64,000 nucleotides of DNA from Enterococcus canintestini (lineage in GTDB: Bacteria > Bacillota > Bacilli > Lactobacillales > Enterococcaceae): NCBI RefSeq assembly GCF_001885735.1, contig NZ_JXKG01000006.1, positions 62,001 through 126,000 on the forward strand, given 5' to 3'. The notes below the pieces were generated by a model. It was given only the letters and a program-made list of their open reading frames with translations, was not told the DNA's origin and did no database searches. The position numbers were made by a program, and so were the translations under genes. This document shows, piece after piece, positions 51,463 to 61,401 of the stretch; position 1 is the stretch's first letter; the number at the start of each line of letters is the position of its first letter.

Positions 51463-53622
51463 ATGAATCAGCTGCAATTTGCTTTAGCAGGTAATCCCAA
51501 CAGTGGTAAAACGAGTACGTTTAATCAATTAACAGGATCCATGCAGTCGGTGGGAAACTGGCCGGGGGTAACAGTTGAACGTAAATCAGGTAGTTTAAAA
51601 AAGCAAAAAAATATTACCATCCAAGATTTACCAGGAATTTATTCATTATCCCCTTATACACCAGAAGAAATTGTCGCAAGAGATTACCTTTTAACCGGTA
51701 TGCCCAATACGATTATTAATATCGTTGATGCGACGAATCTAGAGCGCAATCTCTACTTAACGACACAACTAATGGAAACTGGTATTCCAATCGTTTTAGG
51801 TTTGAATATGATGGATTTAGTCAAAAAAAGCGGTAAAACTATTAATCTAGCTAAGCTAGCTTATGGTTTAGGTATTCCAGTTGTCAGTATGAGTGCGTTA
51901 AAAAAACAAGGCTTAGAAGAATTAATTCAGCAAAGTACTTTAGTGGCTGAAAAATTTCCGCCAGAAACAACCTATCCAACTTATGATGATCGCCTAGAAG
52001 TGGCATTATCAGAAATTATTGATGTTTTAGGAAATACGGTGCCACAAAAACAAGCGCGTTTTTATGCAGCTAAATTATTTGAAAAAGATGAACTTGCTAC
52101 TGCTGCTTTAAATTTAAGTAAAATCCAGCAAAAAGAAATTAATGAAATTATTGCGATCACCGAAAAAATTTTTGATGATACAAGTGATGCAATCTTAGTC
52201 AATGAGCGTTACGAGTTTATCGCTCGCTTAATGGCATTATGTACTGTCAATGACGGTGAATTACGCTTTACTATCAGCGACAAAATTGACCAAATTGTTA
52301 CCAATCGCTTTTTAGCCATTCCAATTTTTGCTTTTGTAATGTGGGGCATTTATTATTTGTCAATTCAAACAATTGGGGTCATGGGTACTGACTGGGTCAA
52401 TGATGTATTGTTTGGTACGCTTGTGCCAGATTTTATCGCTAAAAATCTCCAGGTCTGGCAGGTTGCACCTTGGATGCAAGATTTAATCTTAAATGGCATT
52501 ATCGCAGGTGTGGGAGCCGTTTTAGGTTTTGTACCACAATTGTTAGTTCTCTTTTTATGTTTATCGCTCTTAGAAGACTGTGGTTATATGGCTCGAATTG
52601 CTTTTGTGATGGACCGCTTATTTCGTAAATTTGGCTTATCCGGAAAATCATTTATTCCCATGTTGATTGCAACAGGTTGTGGTGTTCCAGGTGTTATGGC
52701 CAGCCGTACAATTGAAAATGAAAAAGATCGACGTATGACAGTAATGGTAACAACCTTCATGCCGTGTTCGGCTAAATTACCAATTATTGCCTTGGTTGCG
52801 GGGGCCTTTTTCCCACAAGCGAGCTGGGTAGCACCTTCTGCTTATTTTATCGGAGTAACTGCGATTGTTTTATCTGGGATTGCATTAAAGAAGACGCGCA
52901 TATTTGCAGGCGATCCTGCACCATTCATCATGGAATTACCTGCATATCACTTGCCGCAAGTCAAAAATGTTATGCGCCAAACATTTGACCGAGGTTTTTC
53001 TTTTATAAAAAAAGCCGGCACAATCATCTTTGTTTCAAGTATTATTTTATGGTTTATGTCAAATTACAATTTTGCCTTTCAAGCAGTTGCAGGCGATAAA
53101 AGTATCTTGGCAAATTTGGGCCGAGTAGTGGCACCGTTATTTGCACCATTGGGGTGGGGAAGTTGGCAAGGCGCGGTGGCGACTATAACTGGACTAATCG
53201 CCAAAGAAAATGTCATCAATACTTTTGGCATTTTATTTAGTCATTTAGATGAAGTTTCGGAAAATGGCGCTGAAATTTGGGGACCACTTCAAGCAGCCTT
53301 TACACCAGTAGCAGCCTACTCCTTTTTAGTGTTTAACTTATTATGTGCTCCTTGTTTTGCAGCAATGGGTGCGATTCATCGGGAGATGGGGAATGCCAAA
53401 TGGACTTTTATTGCTGTTGGTTATCAATGTGGTCTGGCTTATGCTGTAAGTTTTGTTATATATCAATTTGGCCATGTCATCTTTGAAGGTGGTGCAGTTA
53501 ATCTAGCAACGATTCTTGCTGTTGGTGTGCTAGCATATATTGTTTATGTTTTAATGCGTAAAGCACCTACACCAAAAGATGACGTTATCTCCTTTCAGCA
53601 ATTAAAAGAGGAAGTGAAATAA
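51463..53622 (+). CDS. feoB: Ferrous iron transporter FeoB
   Basis: FeoB is the membrane GTPase that imports Fe2+. The 719-residue protein has an N-terminal G domain (G1 G-N-P-N-S-G-K-T at 10-17, G3 D-L-P-G near 55, G4 N-M-M-D), a GDI-like helical region (about 170-270) and a membrane domain with two Gate motifs (G-C-G-V-P-G-V-M and A-P-C-F-A-A-M-G). It ends directly against a small Cys-rich gene. Confidence 0.96.
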   Translation: MNQLQFALAGNPNSGKTSTFNQLTGSMQSVGNWPGVTVERKSGSLKKQKNITIQDLPGIYSLSPYTPEEIVARDYLLTGMPNTIINIVDATNLERNLYLTTQLMETGIPIVLGLNMMDLVKKSGKTINLAKLAYGLGIPVVSMSALKKQGLEELIQQSTLVAEKFPPETTYPTYDDRLEVALSEIIDVLGNTVPQKQARFYAAKLFEKDELATAALNLSKIQQKEINEIIAITEKIFDDTSDAILVNERYEFIARLMALCTVNDGELRFTISDKIDQIVTNRFLAIPIFAFVMWGIYYLSIQTIGVMGTDWVNDVLFGTLVPDFIAKNLQVWQVAPWMQDLILNGIIAGVGAVLGFVPQLLVLFLCLSLLEDCGYMARIAFVMDRLFRKFGLSGKSFIPMLIATGCGVPGVMASRTIENEKDRRMTVMVTTFMPCSAKLPIIALVAGAFFPQASWVAPSAYFIGVTAIVLSGIALKKTRIFAGDPAPFIMELPAYHLPQVKNVMRQTFDRGFSFIKKAGTIIFVSSIILWFMSNYNFAFQAVAGDKSILANLGRVVAPLFAPLGWGSWQGAVATITGLIAKENVINTFGILFSHLDEVSENGAEIWGPLQAAFTPVAAYSFLVFNLLCAPCFAAMGAIHREMGNAKWTFIAVGYQCGLAYAVSFVIYQFGHVIFEGGAVNLATILAVGVLAYIVYVLMRKAPTPKDDVISFQQLKEEVK

Positions 53623-53751
53623 ATGGTAGCTACGATAATTTTAAGTATTTTAATATTTGGTGCAGCGGGCTTTGTTATCTATCGCCAAGTAAAAAAAGGT
53701 AGTAGTTGTGAAGATTGCAAAACCAGTTGCCCGGTGAAAAAACTAGATTAA
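53623..53751 (+). CDS. FeoB-associated Cys-rich membrane protein
   Basis: The 42-residue protein starts at the base after the feoB stop codon. It has one membrane helix (about 3-21), a basic R-Q-V-K-K segment, and three cysteines (C-E-D-C-K-T-S-C). It matches in size and position the small Cys-rich proteins that follow feoB in Firmicutes (sometimes called FeoC-like). Its function is unknown. It is too short for most gene callers. Confidence 0.85.
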   Translation: MVATIILSILIFGAAGFVIYRQVKKGSSCEDCKTSCPVKKLD

Positions 53752-53780
53752 AATAATCTGATTTTAAATGAAAATAAAAA

Positions 53781-53827
53781 AAGAGAAGTGTTGCGGATTG
53801 TTTTTCCGTCACACTTCTCTTTTTTTG
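53781..53827 (+). terminator. feo operon terminator
   Basis: AGAGAAGTG and CACTTCTCT form a stem ending in T7. Confidence 0.9.
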
Positions 53828-53862
53828 AAATGAAATTTAATTGTCGAAGCAAATTTTAGTCG

Positions 53863-54288
53863 CTATTTGTTAATACGTTTATATAAATAATATTTTGTTA
53901 CGCCACGCATTGGGGTATCTGGTAATTGGCCAAAGATAATAAAGCCACTTTTTTGATAAAATTCTACCGCCTGATAACTTTTTGTCGTTAAAGTCAGATT
54001 GATAACTCCTTCTTCTTGAGCCCAATCTTCTAGTGCTTGTAAAAGTCTTGAACCAATACCTTGATTTTGAAATTCCGGTTTAACGGCCAGCAGACTGACA
54101 TGAAGATTTTCAAAATCTTCTTTAGCAATGAGGCCACCCACTAATTCTTCATCTAAAATTGCCGCAATTGCAAGTTTTTCATGTTTTTTTGGTAGTTCTT
54201 TGTGAAATTGCTTTTGGTATTGAGCAGTAAAGACATCTCTTAATAAAGGTTCAATAGTTTCTGTTTGACTGGTTTCAATTCGTATCAT
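53863..54288 (-). CDS. GNAT-family N-acetyltransferase
   Basis: The 141-residue protein has the GNAT acetyl-CoA motif A (V-K-P-E-F-Q-N-Q-G-I-G-S-R-L-L, about 74-88) and a C-terminal Y-K-S/K-G-F-type motif (Y-Q-K-S-G-F-I-I-F-G). The substrate is not readable. ATG 54288 follows an AGGA motif. It is a single gene on the minus strand, close to a tRNA gene. Confidence 0.85.
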   Translation of the reverse strand: MIRIETSQTETIEPLLRDVFTAQYQKQFHKELPKKHEKLAIAAILDEELVGGLIAKEDFENLHVSLLAVKPEFQNQGIGSRLLQALEDWAQEEGVINLTLTTKSYQAVEFYQKSGFIIFGQLPDTPMRGVTKYYLYKRINK

Positions 54289-54396
54289 GAAAATTCCTCC
54301 TGTCTATGCCCTTTTAGTATAGCAGTTTCGCTATTAAATAGTAGCATCAAACAAAATTTATCTCATATAATAAGATGTATGATTAAAAACTAACTT

Positions 54397-54460
54397 AAAA
54401 AAATACCACCGCATACAATCTCTTCGAAACGTCTAAAAGACGCCGAGATCATACCGGTGG
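54397..54460 (-). terminator. Terminator downstream of tRNA-Lys
   Basis: On the minus strand CCACCGGTATGATCTC pairs, with mismatches, with GAGATTGTATGCGGTGG, and CGTC pairs with GACG at the tip; a T7 tract follows. Confidence 0.82.
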
Positions 54461-54478
54461 CGTGGGTTTGGCACCCAA

Positions 54479-54551
<73 letters not shown>

Positions 54552-54964
54552 AAAATACTTTAAGAAAAGTACTTTTTTATGTTAGCACTCCGATTTTGAA
54601 ATTGCAAGAAAAAACCAAGAAAAAAGTTTTTACTTCTTAATTTGTCGTAAGAAAAAATTTACAGAGGTACAAAATTTCATTCATACTTTTTTCACACTTT
54701 GCCGGTACCATACAAGAGTACCAACAATAACCTGTCTTTTTAAGACAAACCCTAACACTTTTTCATTTTTACTCCTGCCTGTCGGTTCCCCGCCGACAGG
54801 TCTTTTTTTATTCTTTATCCTGTTAGGTGCTGGCCTGTACCATAAAGCAATTCTAAAAATTTCCTTTAGCAAACTAGTTTTACTAACAAAAATATGTTAT
54901 ATTCTATCTAGTTTTTAAAACTACTTTATATAATTATCGTAAAATTTATGTGGGGTAATAGCGA
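54552..54964 (+). other. Intergenic region with an isolated terminator
   Basis: No gene is supported here. At 54778-54810 CCTGTCGG and CCGACAGG form a strong stem followed by T7, which would end a rightward transcript, yet no gene lies before it. A short leader or small RNA of about 100 bases is possible. A possible promoter region of the DUF1836 gene (T-rich, TATATT near 54897) follows. Confidence 0.45.
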
Positions 54965-55531
54965 ATGAATGATACTTATTCAAATGAAACTTTAAAAAAA
55001 TGGGGAGAAGCGTTGAGTGAATTCCATTTGCCACGATGGGACCAATTACCGGATTTAGAACTATATATGGATCAAGTGATCCAGTTAGTAGATCAATATC
55101 TATCTCCTGTCACTACTGGAGATAAGCATCCGCTTTTGACCAAATCGATGGTGAATAATTACGTGAAATTGGGCTTAGTTCCACCGCCGGTAAAAAAACG
55201 CTATACAAGGACACATGTGGCTTTTTTACTAGCGATTACAACTTTAAAACAAGTATTAACGATTCCAGAAATTAAAGAGGCAATCGTTTTTCAAGGTCGT
55301 ACTGACGGTATCCGTGAAGCGTATAACTTTTTTTGTCGGGAACAAGAAAGTGCCATCCATTTAATTGCGCGCCAAGCTAAAGGCGAAGGTGTTAGTTATC
55401 CGACAGAACCAATTCCATTTTCTTATTTAGCAGCACGTACTGCCACGATTGCATTTGCCAATAAAATTTTAGCCGAAAAAGTGATTCGTTGTGAAATCGA
55501 TTATTTACGACAAGGAGAAAATAATGACTAA
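54965..55531 (+). CDS. DUF1836 domain protein
   Basis: The 188-residue protein has a MerR-like helix-turn-helix region in the middle (L-T-K-S-M-V-N-N-Y-V-K-L-G-L-V-P-P-P, about 58-75), as in DUF1836 proteins, which suggests DNA binding. No membrane segment is present. The function is unknown. Its end overlaps the degV start by eight bases, so the two are co-expressed. Confidence 0.82.
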   Translation: MNDTYSNETLKKWGEALSEFHLPRWDQLPDLELYMDQVIQLVDQYLSPVTTGDKHPLLTKSMVNNYVKLGLVPPPVKKRYTRTHVAFLLAITTLKQVLTIPEIKEAIVFQGRTDGIREAYNFFCREQESAIHLIARQAKGEGVSYPTEPIPFSYLAARTATIAFANKILAEKVIRCEIDYLRQGENND

Positions 55532-56381
55532 AGAAAAAATTGCATTACTAGTAGACTCAGGAACAGATGTGCCAGAAGAAATAAGTACTGCGCATCATAT
55601 GTATACAATTCCTTTAAAAATCATTTACAAAGATCGAGAATATACTGATAAAGTGGATATTACTCCAGAAGAAATTTATAGTAAGTTGCGCCAAGAAATT
55701 CCTTCAACATCGTTACCAGATGGGGATACAATTAACAAAATTTTCGACCAAATTAAAGCAGATGGTTTTACTCATGTCTTAGCAATTACAATTTCAAGTG
55801 GTTTAAGTGGTACGAATAATGCTGTCCGTCTTTTAGGTGAGCACTATGAAGGTTTGACTACGTATGCTTTTGATACCAAAAATATCGGAATTGGCGCGGG
55901 ACTACAGGCGATTCGGGCAGCTGAATTATTACAAAAAGGATTATCTTTTGAAGAATTAATTACGCAATTGGAAAAAGAAGTATTGCAAAATAAAGTTTAT
56001 TTTAACGTGGCAACATTAGAGTATTTGCAAAAAGGTGGCCGAATTGGTTTAGTGGCATCCATTTTAGGCAATGCTTTAAAATTAAATCCCATTATTTCTT
56101 GTAATGACGAAGGTATTTATTACACCGTCGCCAAGGCCCGAGGACGCAAGAAAAGTTTAGAAAAATCAGTGAGTTTGATTCGCGAAGCTATTGGTAATCA
56201 TCAGAATGTGCGCTTAGCAGTTGCTCATGGAGATGCGCTAGCAGAAGCAAAAATGATGAAAGAAGTGTTGGAAAAGGAATTTCCGCAAGTTAAAGAATTT
56301 TTCTTTGGCCAAATTTCACCAGCACTGGTTGTGCATACTGGCCCGGGGCTACTCGGTTTTGGTATTCAAGCTTTAGATTAA
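55524..56381 (+). CDS. DegV family fatty-acid binding protein
   Basis: DegV/FakB proteins bind fatty acids and present them to the kinase FakA. The 285-residue protein has V-D-S-G-T-D (about 9-14), S-T-S-L-P-D-G-D (about 62-69), and S-G-L-S-G-T-N-N-A (about 93-101), typical of the family. ATG 55524 is chosen because AAGGAG precedes it and the protein begins MTKEKIALLVDSG; the open frame from 55491 has no RBS. Confidence 0.9.
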   Translation: MTKEKIALLVDSGTDVPEEISTAHHMYTIPLKIIYKDREYTDKVDITPEEIYSKLRQEIPSTSLPDGDTINKIFDQIKADGFTHVLAITISSGLSGTNNAVRLLGEHYEGLTTYAFDTKNIGIGAGLQAIRAAELLQKGLSFEELITQLEKEVLQNKVYFNVATLEYLQKGGRIGLVASILGNALKLNPIISCNDEGIYYTVAKARGRKKSLEKSVSLIREAIGNHQNVRLAVAHGDALAEAKMMKEVLEKEFPQVKEFFFGQISPALVVHTGPGLLGFGIQALD

Positions 56382-56412
56382 TGAAAAGTAAGATTATAGC
56401 TTAATGAAAGAA

Positions 56413-56466
56413 AAGAATTGAACAACAAAAGTAGCATGTCTTTGTTGTCTAATTCTTGCTCTTTTG
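56413..56466 (+). terminator. degV terminator
   Basis: AAGAATT plus ACAACAAA pair with TTTGTTGT plus AATTCTT, followed by a CTCTTTTG run. Confidence 0.75.
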
Positions 56467-56585
56467 TTAAGCTTTTTGCTTTTAAAAGGTTGATCGGACT
56501 GGAAATTTTCGATTTAATGAAATGCCTGCCAAAATGAGTTATAATAGTAGAGACAAATTTAAGAAGCATAAAGAGGTGTCTTCTA

Positions 56586-57290
56586 ATGAAGAAAATATTA
56601 GTAGTTGACGATGAAAAACCAATTTCAGATATCGTCAAATTCAATTTAACCAAAGAAGGTTATGAAGTCTATACTGCTTTTGATGGCGAAGAAGCGATTG
56701 AAAAAGTAAAAGAGGTCGAGCCGGATTTGATTTTATTGGATTTAATGTTGCCAAAAATTGACGGCCTAGAAGTAGCCCGTGAAGTACGAAAAAATTATGA
56801 TATGCCGATTATCATGGTGACAGCTAAAGATTCTGAGATTGACAAAGTTTTAGGCTTGGAGTTAGGTGCAGATGATTATGTCACAAAACCTTTTTCAAAT
56901 CGTGAGTTAGTGGCGCGAGTTAAGGCCAACTTACGCCGAGGATCCACTGCAGCTAAAGAAGCAGAGGAAGCACCAAATTCTGAACTTTCAATTGGCGATT
57001 TGACCATTCAGCCAGAAGCTTACATGGTGATGAAAAATGGTGAAGCAATTGAATTGACTCACCGCGAATTTGAACTGTTACATTACCTAGCTAAACACTT
57101 AGGTCAAGTTATGACTAGAGAACACTTATTACAAACCGTTTGGGGTTATGATTATTTTGGTGATGTTCGAACTGTTGACGTGACAGTGCGGCGCTTGCGG
57201 GAAAAAATCGAAGACAACCCAAGCCATCCTAATTATTTAGTGACAAGAAGAGGCGTGGGGTATTACCTACGCAATCCGGAACAGGAGTAA
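56586..57290 (+). CDS. walR: Response regulator WalR (VicR)
   Basis: WalR is the essential OmpR-type regulator of cell-wall metabolism genes. The 234-residue protein has a receiver domain (about 1-118) with D8/D9 and the phospho-acceptor D52, and a C-terminal winged helix (about 132-230; [16 protein letters not shown]). A TATAAT lies at 56540-56545 upstream. It starts the walRKHIJ operon. Confidence 0.97.
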   Translation: MKKILVVDDEKPISDIVKFNLTKEGYEVYTAFDGEEAIEKVKEVEPDLILLDLMLPKIDGLEVAREVRKNYDMPIIMVTAKDSEIDKVLGLELGADDYVTKPFSNRELVARVKANLRRGSTAAKEAEEAPNSELSIGDLTIQPEAYMVMKNGEAIELTHREFELLHYLAKHLGQVMTREHLLQTVWGYDYFGDVRTVDVTVRRLREKIEDNPSHPNYLVTRRGVGYYLRNPEQE

Positions 57291-57294
57291 TGGA

Positions 57295-59133
57295 ATGAAT
57301 AAAAAAGTTCGCTTTTTTCAATCAGTGAACTTTAAAATCGCCCTGGCATTTATCTTGATCTTAATTATTTCGATCGAGATTATCGGGGCGTATTTTATTC
57401 GCGGATTGGAAAATAAAACGGTGGAAAGTTTTACTACCGGTATGAATCGACAAGCTGCTAGTTTAGCAGGTACTTTAGGTTCTGAATTAAGTAAAGACGA
57501 TGGTAAAGATAGTGAGGAAGCAGATGCTTCAATTCAAAGAATTATCGATACCAACAAAAGTGGCGATATTATCGAAATTCGTGTGGTCGATGAGAAAGGG
57601 ATTGTTCGTGCTACTACCAATGTTTCTGACCGAAGCGCAAGAGGTAAGAAAAATGATTATCGCGATATCGACGATTTAGCCGTCAAGTCTGAAATGGCCA
57701 TTGATGATTCAACCGGAAATCGCGTGTATATCAATGTTCAACCGATTCAATCGCCCACCGGTGATACTATTATCGGAGCTGTTTATATTAAAAGTGACAT
57801 TGAAAAACAATACTTAGAAATTCAAAATACAGCTTTAATTTTTGTCACAGCTTCGATTATTGCCGCTGCAATTTCAATCGTCGTTGCTGTTTTGGTTTCT
57901 CGTTCAATTACCCAACCGATTGGCGAGATGCGCGAACAAGCTAGGCGAATTGCCAGAGGAGATTACAGTCGCAAAGTAGCTGTACATGGAAAAGATGAAT
58001 TGGGTCAATTAGCAGAAACATTTAACCAATTAGGCGATCGCATCGAAGAAACACAAGAAGCGATGGAAGCGGAACGAAATCGGTTGGATAGTGTGCTTTC
58101 CCACATGACTGACGGTGTTGTGGCAACAGATCGACGAGGTAAAGTCATTACGATTAATGAAATGGCGATTAATCTTTTAAATGTTACTAGTGAAGAAGCA
58201 GTTGGCCATTCTATTTTAGAATTACTGGATATTGAAGAAGATTACACGCTGCGAAAATTACTGGAAAATCCTGATGAAATGTTAATATCACGGCAAGCTC
58301 AAGACGGCAGTGAACTGATTTTACGAACAGACTTTTCGATGATTCGGCGAGAATCTGGCTTTATTAGTGGCTTGGTTGCGGTTATGCACGATGTAACTGA
58401 GCAAGAAAAAACAGAGCAAGAACGCCGAGAATTTGTGTCCAATGTCTCTCATGAGCTGCGCACGCCTTTAACCAGTATGAGAAGTTACATTGAAGCGTTA
58501 AGTGAAGGAGCTTGGGAAGATCCTGAAATTGCGCCTAATTTTTTAAAAGTTACACTTGATGAGACAGACCGTATGATTCGTATGATTAATGACCTTTTGA
58601 ATTTATCACGGATGGATAATGGCAAAAACAGCATGCAATTGGAATACATCAATTTTAATGAGCTTGTTAATTTTGTGTTAGATCGTTTTGATATGATGAT
58701 GAATTCACAAGATCAAAAGAAAAAATATACGATTCGACGGGAATTTACCAAACGGGAGTTATGGGTGGAAGTCGATACAGATAAAATGATGCAAGTAATT
58801 GATAATATCATGAATAATGCGATTAAATATTCTCCTGACGGTGGTACGATTACAGTGCGATTGATGGAAACACATAATAATATTGCTTTGAGTATTCAAG
58901 ATCAAGGCCTTGGCATTCCTAAAAAAGATTTGCAAAAAGTTTTTGATCGTTTTTATCGGGTGGATAAAGCACGAGCTAGAAAACAAGGTGGTACAGGGTT
59001 AGGACTTGCTATTTCAAAAGAAGTTATTAAAGCACATGGCGGCAGTATCTGGGCTGAAAGTAAAGAAGGGCGCGGTTCAACGTTCTTTATTACCTTGCCT
59101 TATGAACCATATGAGGGGGATTGGTGGGAATGA
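57295..59133 (+). CDS. walK: Sensor histidine kinase WalK (VicK)
   Basis: WalK phosphorylates WalR. The 612-residue protein has a membrane helix (about 13-33), an extracellular PAS-like domain (about 35-180), a second helix (about 182-203), HAMP (about 204-256), a cytoplasmic PAS (about 262-370), HisKA with S-H-E-L-R-T-P (the histidine near 385) and an HATPase domain (N-N-A-I-K-Y-S, G-L-G-I-P, G-G-T-G-L-G-L-A). The start is ATG 57295 with GGAG. Its stop overlaps the walH start. Confidence 0.97.
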   Translation: MNKKVRFFQSVNFKIALAFILILIISIEIIGAYFIRGLENKTVESFTTGMNRQAASLAGTLGSELSKDDGKDSEEADASIQRIIDTNKSGDIIEIRVVDEKGIVRATTNVSDRSARGKKNDYRDIDDLAVKSEMAIDDSTGNRVYINVQPIQSPTGDTIIGAVYIKSDIEKQYLEIQNTALIFVTASIIAAAISIVVAVLVSRSITQPIGEMREQARRIARGDYSRKVAVHGKDELGQLAETFNQLGDRIEETQEAMEAERNRLDSVLSHMTDGVVATDRRGKVITINEMAINLLNVTSEEAVGHSILELLDIEEDYTLRKLLENPDEMLISRQAQDGSELILRTDFSMIRRESGFISGLVAVMHDVTEQEKTEQERREFVSNVSHELRTPLTSMRSYIEALSEGAWEDPEIAPNFLKVTLDETDRMIRMINDLLNLSRMDNGKNSMQLEYINFNELVNFVLDRFDMMMNSQDQKKKYTIRREFTKRELWVEVDTDKMMQVIDNIMNNAIKYSPDGGTITVRLMETHNNIALSIQDQGLGIPKKDLQKVFDRFYRVDKARARKQGGTGLGLAISKEVIKAHGGSIWAESKEGRGSTFFITLPYEPYEGDWWE

Positions 59134-60455
59134 AAATATCTGAACGCATTATTAGAATTGGTTTAATTGCGTTGATTATATTGAGTTTTTATCTTTCTTA
59201 CATGATTTGGTTAAGTCCGACTGCCCGCAGCAGTCTACAAACTGCTAAACATACAGATCGTGTCGTGAATACAACACAAAATATTCGTAAAGCGACAGAT
59301 ATTTTTTTGCCATTGCGTTTAGTATGGGTGAACGGTGAAGACAATATAAAGCAGACTGCTTCAGATACGCTGATTAATGAGGTTCAAAACTTGGTGAATA
59401 ATGCTAGTTTTGGCACGCCAGAGAAAAAAAGCTATGATAATGATGAAAATTTTTTAGCTGATGTGGATATTAAGCATGGCGTGGAACTTTCTTATTTTGG
59501 GCCTTTTTTGGTAAAAGAATACGCAGAGATGTTCAATTTGAATTTAGCGTTGGATAAATTACAAGATGTCTATTTTACAAAGGCGCAAATTAATTTTGAT
59601 AATCATCAAATCCGCTTTATTAATATGCGACGCCATCAAATTGTGGAAGTTCCAATCACAATCGATGAGATGAAAATCTCCCAACTTATGACCGATTCGG
59701 CTGAAAAAAATTGGTTAGTCATGAATGAAGAAAACCGGATTGCAAGTATGCAATATAATACGCAAGAACCAGTTAAGTTAAAACGCTATAGTTATATCGC
59801 CTCCAATTTATCTTATACAACTTTTCGGGATGCTTTTTTTACCAATCCTCAAGATGTAAAAATGAATGAAGAGACCAGTAATTTGGTGTTATATGATGGC
59901 ACGGAAAATATGAGTATCCAAGAAGAAAAGCAGTTAATTGATTTTAAAGGTGAGATTGATTTAAGCGGTGGCGAAGGTGATATTTATTCCCAAAGTTTCA
60001 GCTACATTGCGCGCTTAGGAGCTAATTTAGGGAATTTACGTTATTTTGATCGTGACAAAGATGAAATTAGTTATCGGATATTTGTTGAAGGTTATCCAGT
60101 TTTTGGTGATGCTTACCAGGGGCAAGTAAATTTGAAAGTTAATAATGAAAATAAGACAGACACCGGAACCTTACCTGTTCAAATTTTAGCGAGTATGAAT
60201 GCCATCCAAGTGCCGATTCCTTCTGATGAAACAGTGGAATTACCACCAAGTCATACAATTATTGAAAATTTAACTTATCTTGGTGTCAATCAAAGCCTCG
60301 TGCAATCGCTGGTTATTGCTTACGAACGACAAGATCTCGCTGCGACAAATGGTGTCGTTGATTTAGTTCCAATGTGGTACATTCGGTATGATGGTCAGTG
60401 GTATTCCTATGATGATCTAGTTGCAAAACTGCAACAGGGAATGGGGGCGGAATAG
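59130..60455 (+). CDS. walH: WalRK accessory protein WalH (YycH)
   Basis: WalH is a membrane-anchored extracytoplasmic protein that modulates WalK together with WalI. The 441-residue protein has an N-terminal membrane helix (about 8-28) and a large beta-rich extracellular part. ATG 59130 overlaps the walK stop in an ATGA arrangement; the frame also opens at 59121, but that has no better RBS. Confidence 0.93.
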   Translation: MKISERIIRIGLIALIILSFYLSYMIWLSPTARSSLQTAKHTDRVVNTTQNIRKATDIFLPLRLVWVNGEDNIKQTASDTLINEVQNLVNNASFGTPEKKSYDNDENFLADVDIKHGVELSYFGPFLVKEYAEMFNLNLALDKLQDVYFTKAQINFDNHQIRFINMRRHQIVEVPITIDEMKISQLMTDSAEKNWLVMNEENRIASMQYNTQEPVKLKRYSYIASNLSYTTFRDAFFTNPQDVKMNEETSNLVLYDGTENMSIQEEKQLIDFKGEIDLSGGEGDIYSQSFSYIARLGANLGNLRYFDRDKDEISYRIFVEGYPVFGDAYQGQVNLKVNNENKTDTGTLPVQILASMNAIQVPIPSDETVELPPSHTIIENLTYLGVNQSLVQSLVIAYERQDLAATNGVVDLVPMWYIRYDGQWYSYDDLVAKLQQGMGAE

Positions 60456-61325
60456 TTGGATTTTAAAAAAATCGAATGGATTTTCTTTTTGGCTTTTCTA
60501 GGATTAAATATCTTTTTATTCAGTATCTACCATGCTGCCAGAAATGAAGAAGGTAATGTTTCGAGTACAAATCAAAAAATTGATATTGAACAACGCTTGG
60601 AAGCAGATGAAATTAGTATAAAAGGGAAACTTTCCGCACAAATCAAAGAAGGTTATTATCTAGCAGCAGTACCTACTGATATGAACGAAGCCGTAAATAC
60701 TGAAAAAAGTAAGAATAGTACTGCTTTTAGTAATGAGGCAACTTTTGCAGGTGACGGCCATAGTCAGATTATCTATACCCCAAGTACCAATTTTTACATT
60801 AAAGATGGAAAAGAAACCAAAGATAACGTCGACGCATTTTTAAAAGATTCAAAAGAAGTTTTATTTGGTGAAGAATATCAATACTTACCTCATGAGTCAT
60901 TGACTGATAAAGAATATCCGGAAATTATTTGTGCCCAAAGTTTTGAAGGCATTCCTTTTTATGATAATACAAGTAAAATGGAAATTGTTTTAGAAGAAAA
61001 TGACGGTCTACTACGGGTATCGCGCTACATGCAAACTCATTTATCTGCGATTGAAAAATTGCGGGAAAAAATGGCGCTTTACAGTGAAAAAGATGCAGTC
61101 AATACGCTTTATATTAATAATAAGTTACCTGCTAAATCAAAAATTTTATGGCGTCAGCTTTCTTATGTAATGATCTTACAAGTCAGAGGGAAAAACGTGT
61201 ATGTACCTGCTTGGCTTGTTGCTGTAGAAACTGGGAACAATAATGTCCAAATTGAAACAGTTAATGCCTTTACCAATCGAATTATTACGAATAATACGTT
61301 ACAAAAGGTGGAAAATACTAATTAA
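60456..61325 (+). CDS. walI: WalRK accessory protein WalI (YycI)
   Basis: WalI acts with WalH on the sensor kinase. The 289-residue protein has one N-terminal membrane helix (about 7-26; I-E-W-I-F-F-L-A-F-L-G-L) and a soluble outside domain. The start is TTG at 60456, directly after the walH stop, with a G-rich stretch upstream acting as RBS. Confidence 0.93.
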   Translation: MDFKKIEWIFFLAFLGLNIFLFSIYHAARNEEGNVSSTNQKIDIEQRLEADEISIKGKLSAQIKEGYYLAAVPTDMNEAVNTEKSKNSTAFSNEATFAGDGHSQIIYTPSTNFYIKDGKETKDNVDAFLKDSKEVLFGEEYQYLPHESLTDKEYPEIICAQSFEGIPFYDNTSKMEIVLEENDGLLRVSRYMQTHLSAIEKLREKMALYSEKDAVNTLYINNKLPAKSKILWRQLSYVMILQVRGKNVYVPAWLVAVETGNNNVQIETVNAFTNRIITNNTLQKVENTN

Positions 61326-61401
61326 GGTATGTATAATAGAAACGTTTAGAAGGTGTGAGAAATATTGGATGCCTTAGTTTAAGTGAAGGGAAGTCTAGCA
61401 G

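Noticed and set aside
54681-54872. Minus-strand ORF of 63 codons between tRNA-Lys and the DUF1836 gene
   Set aside because: It is translated across the terminator hairpin at 54778-54810, has no RBS and no recognisable domain.
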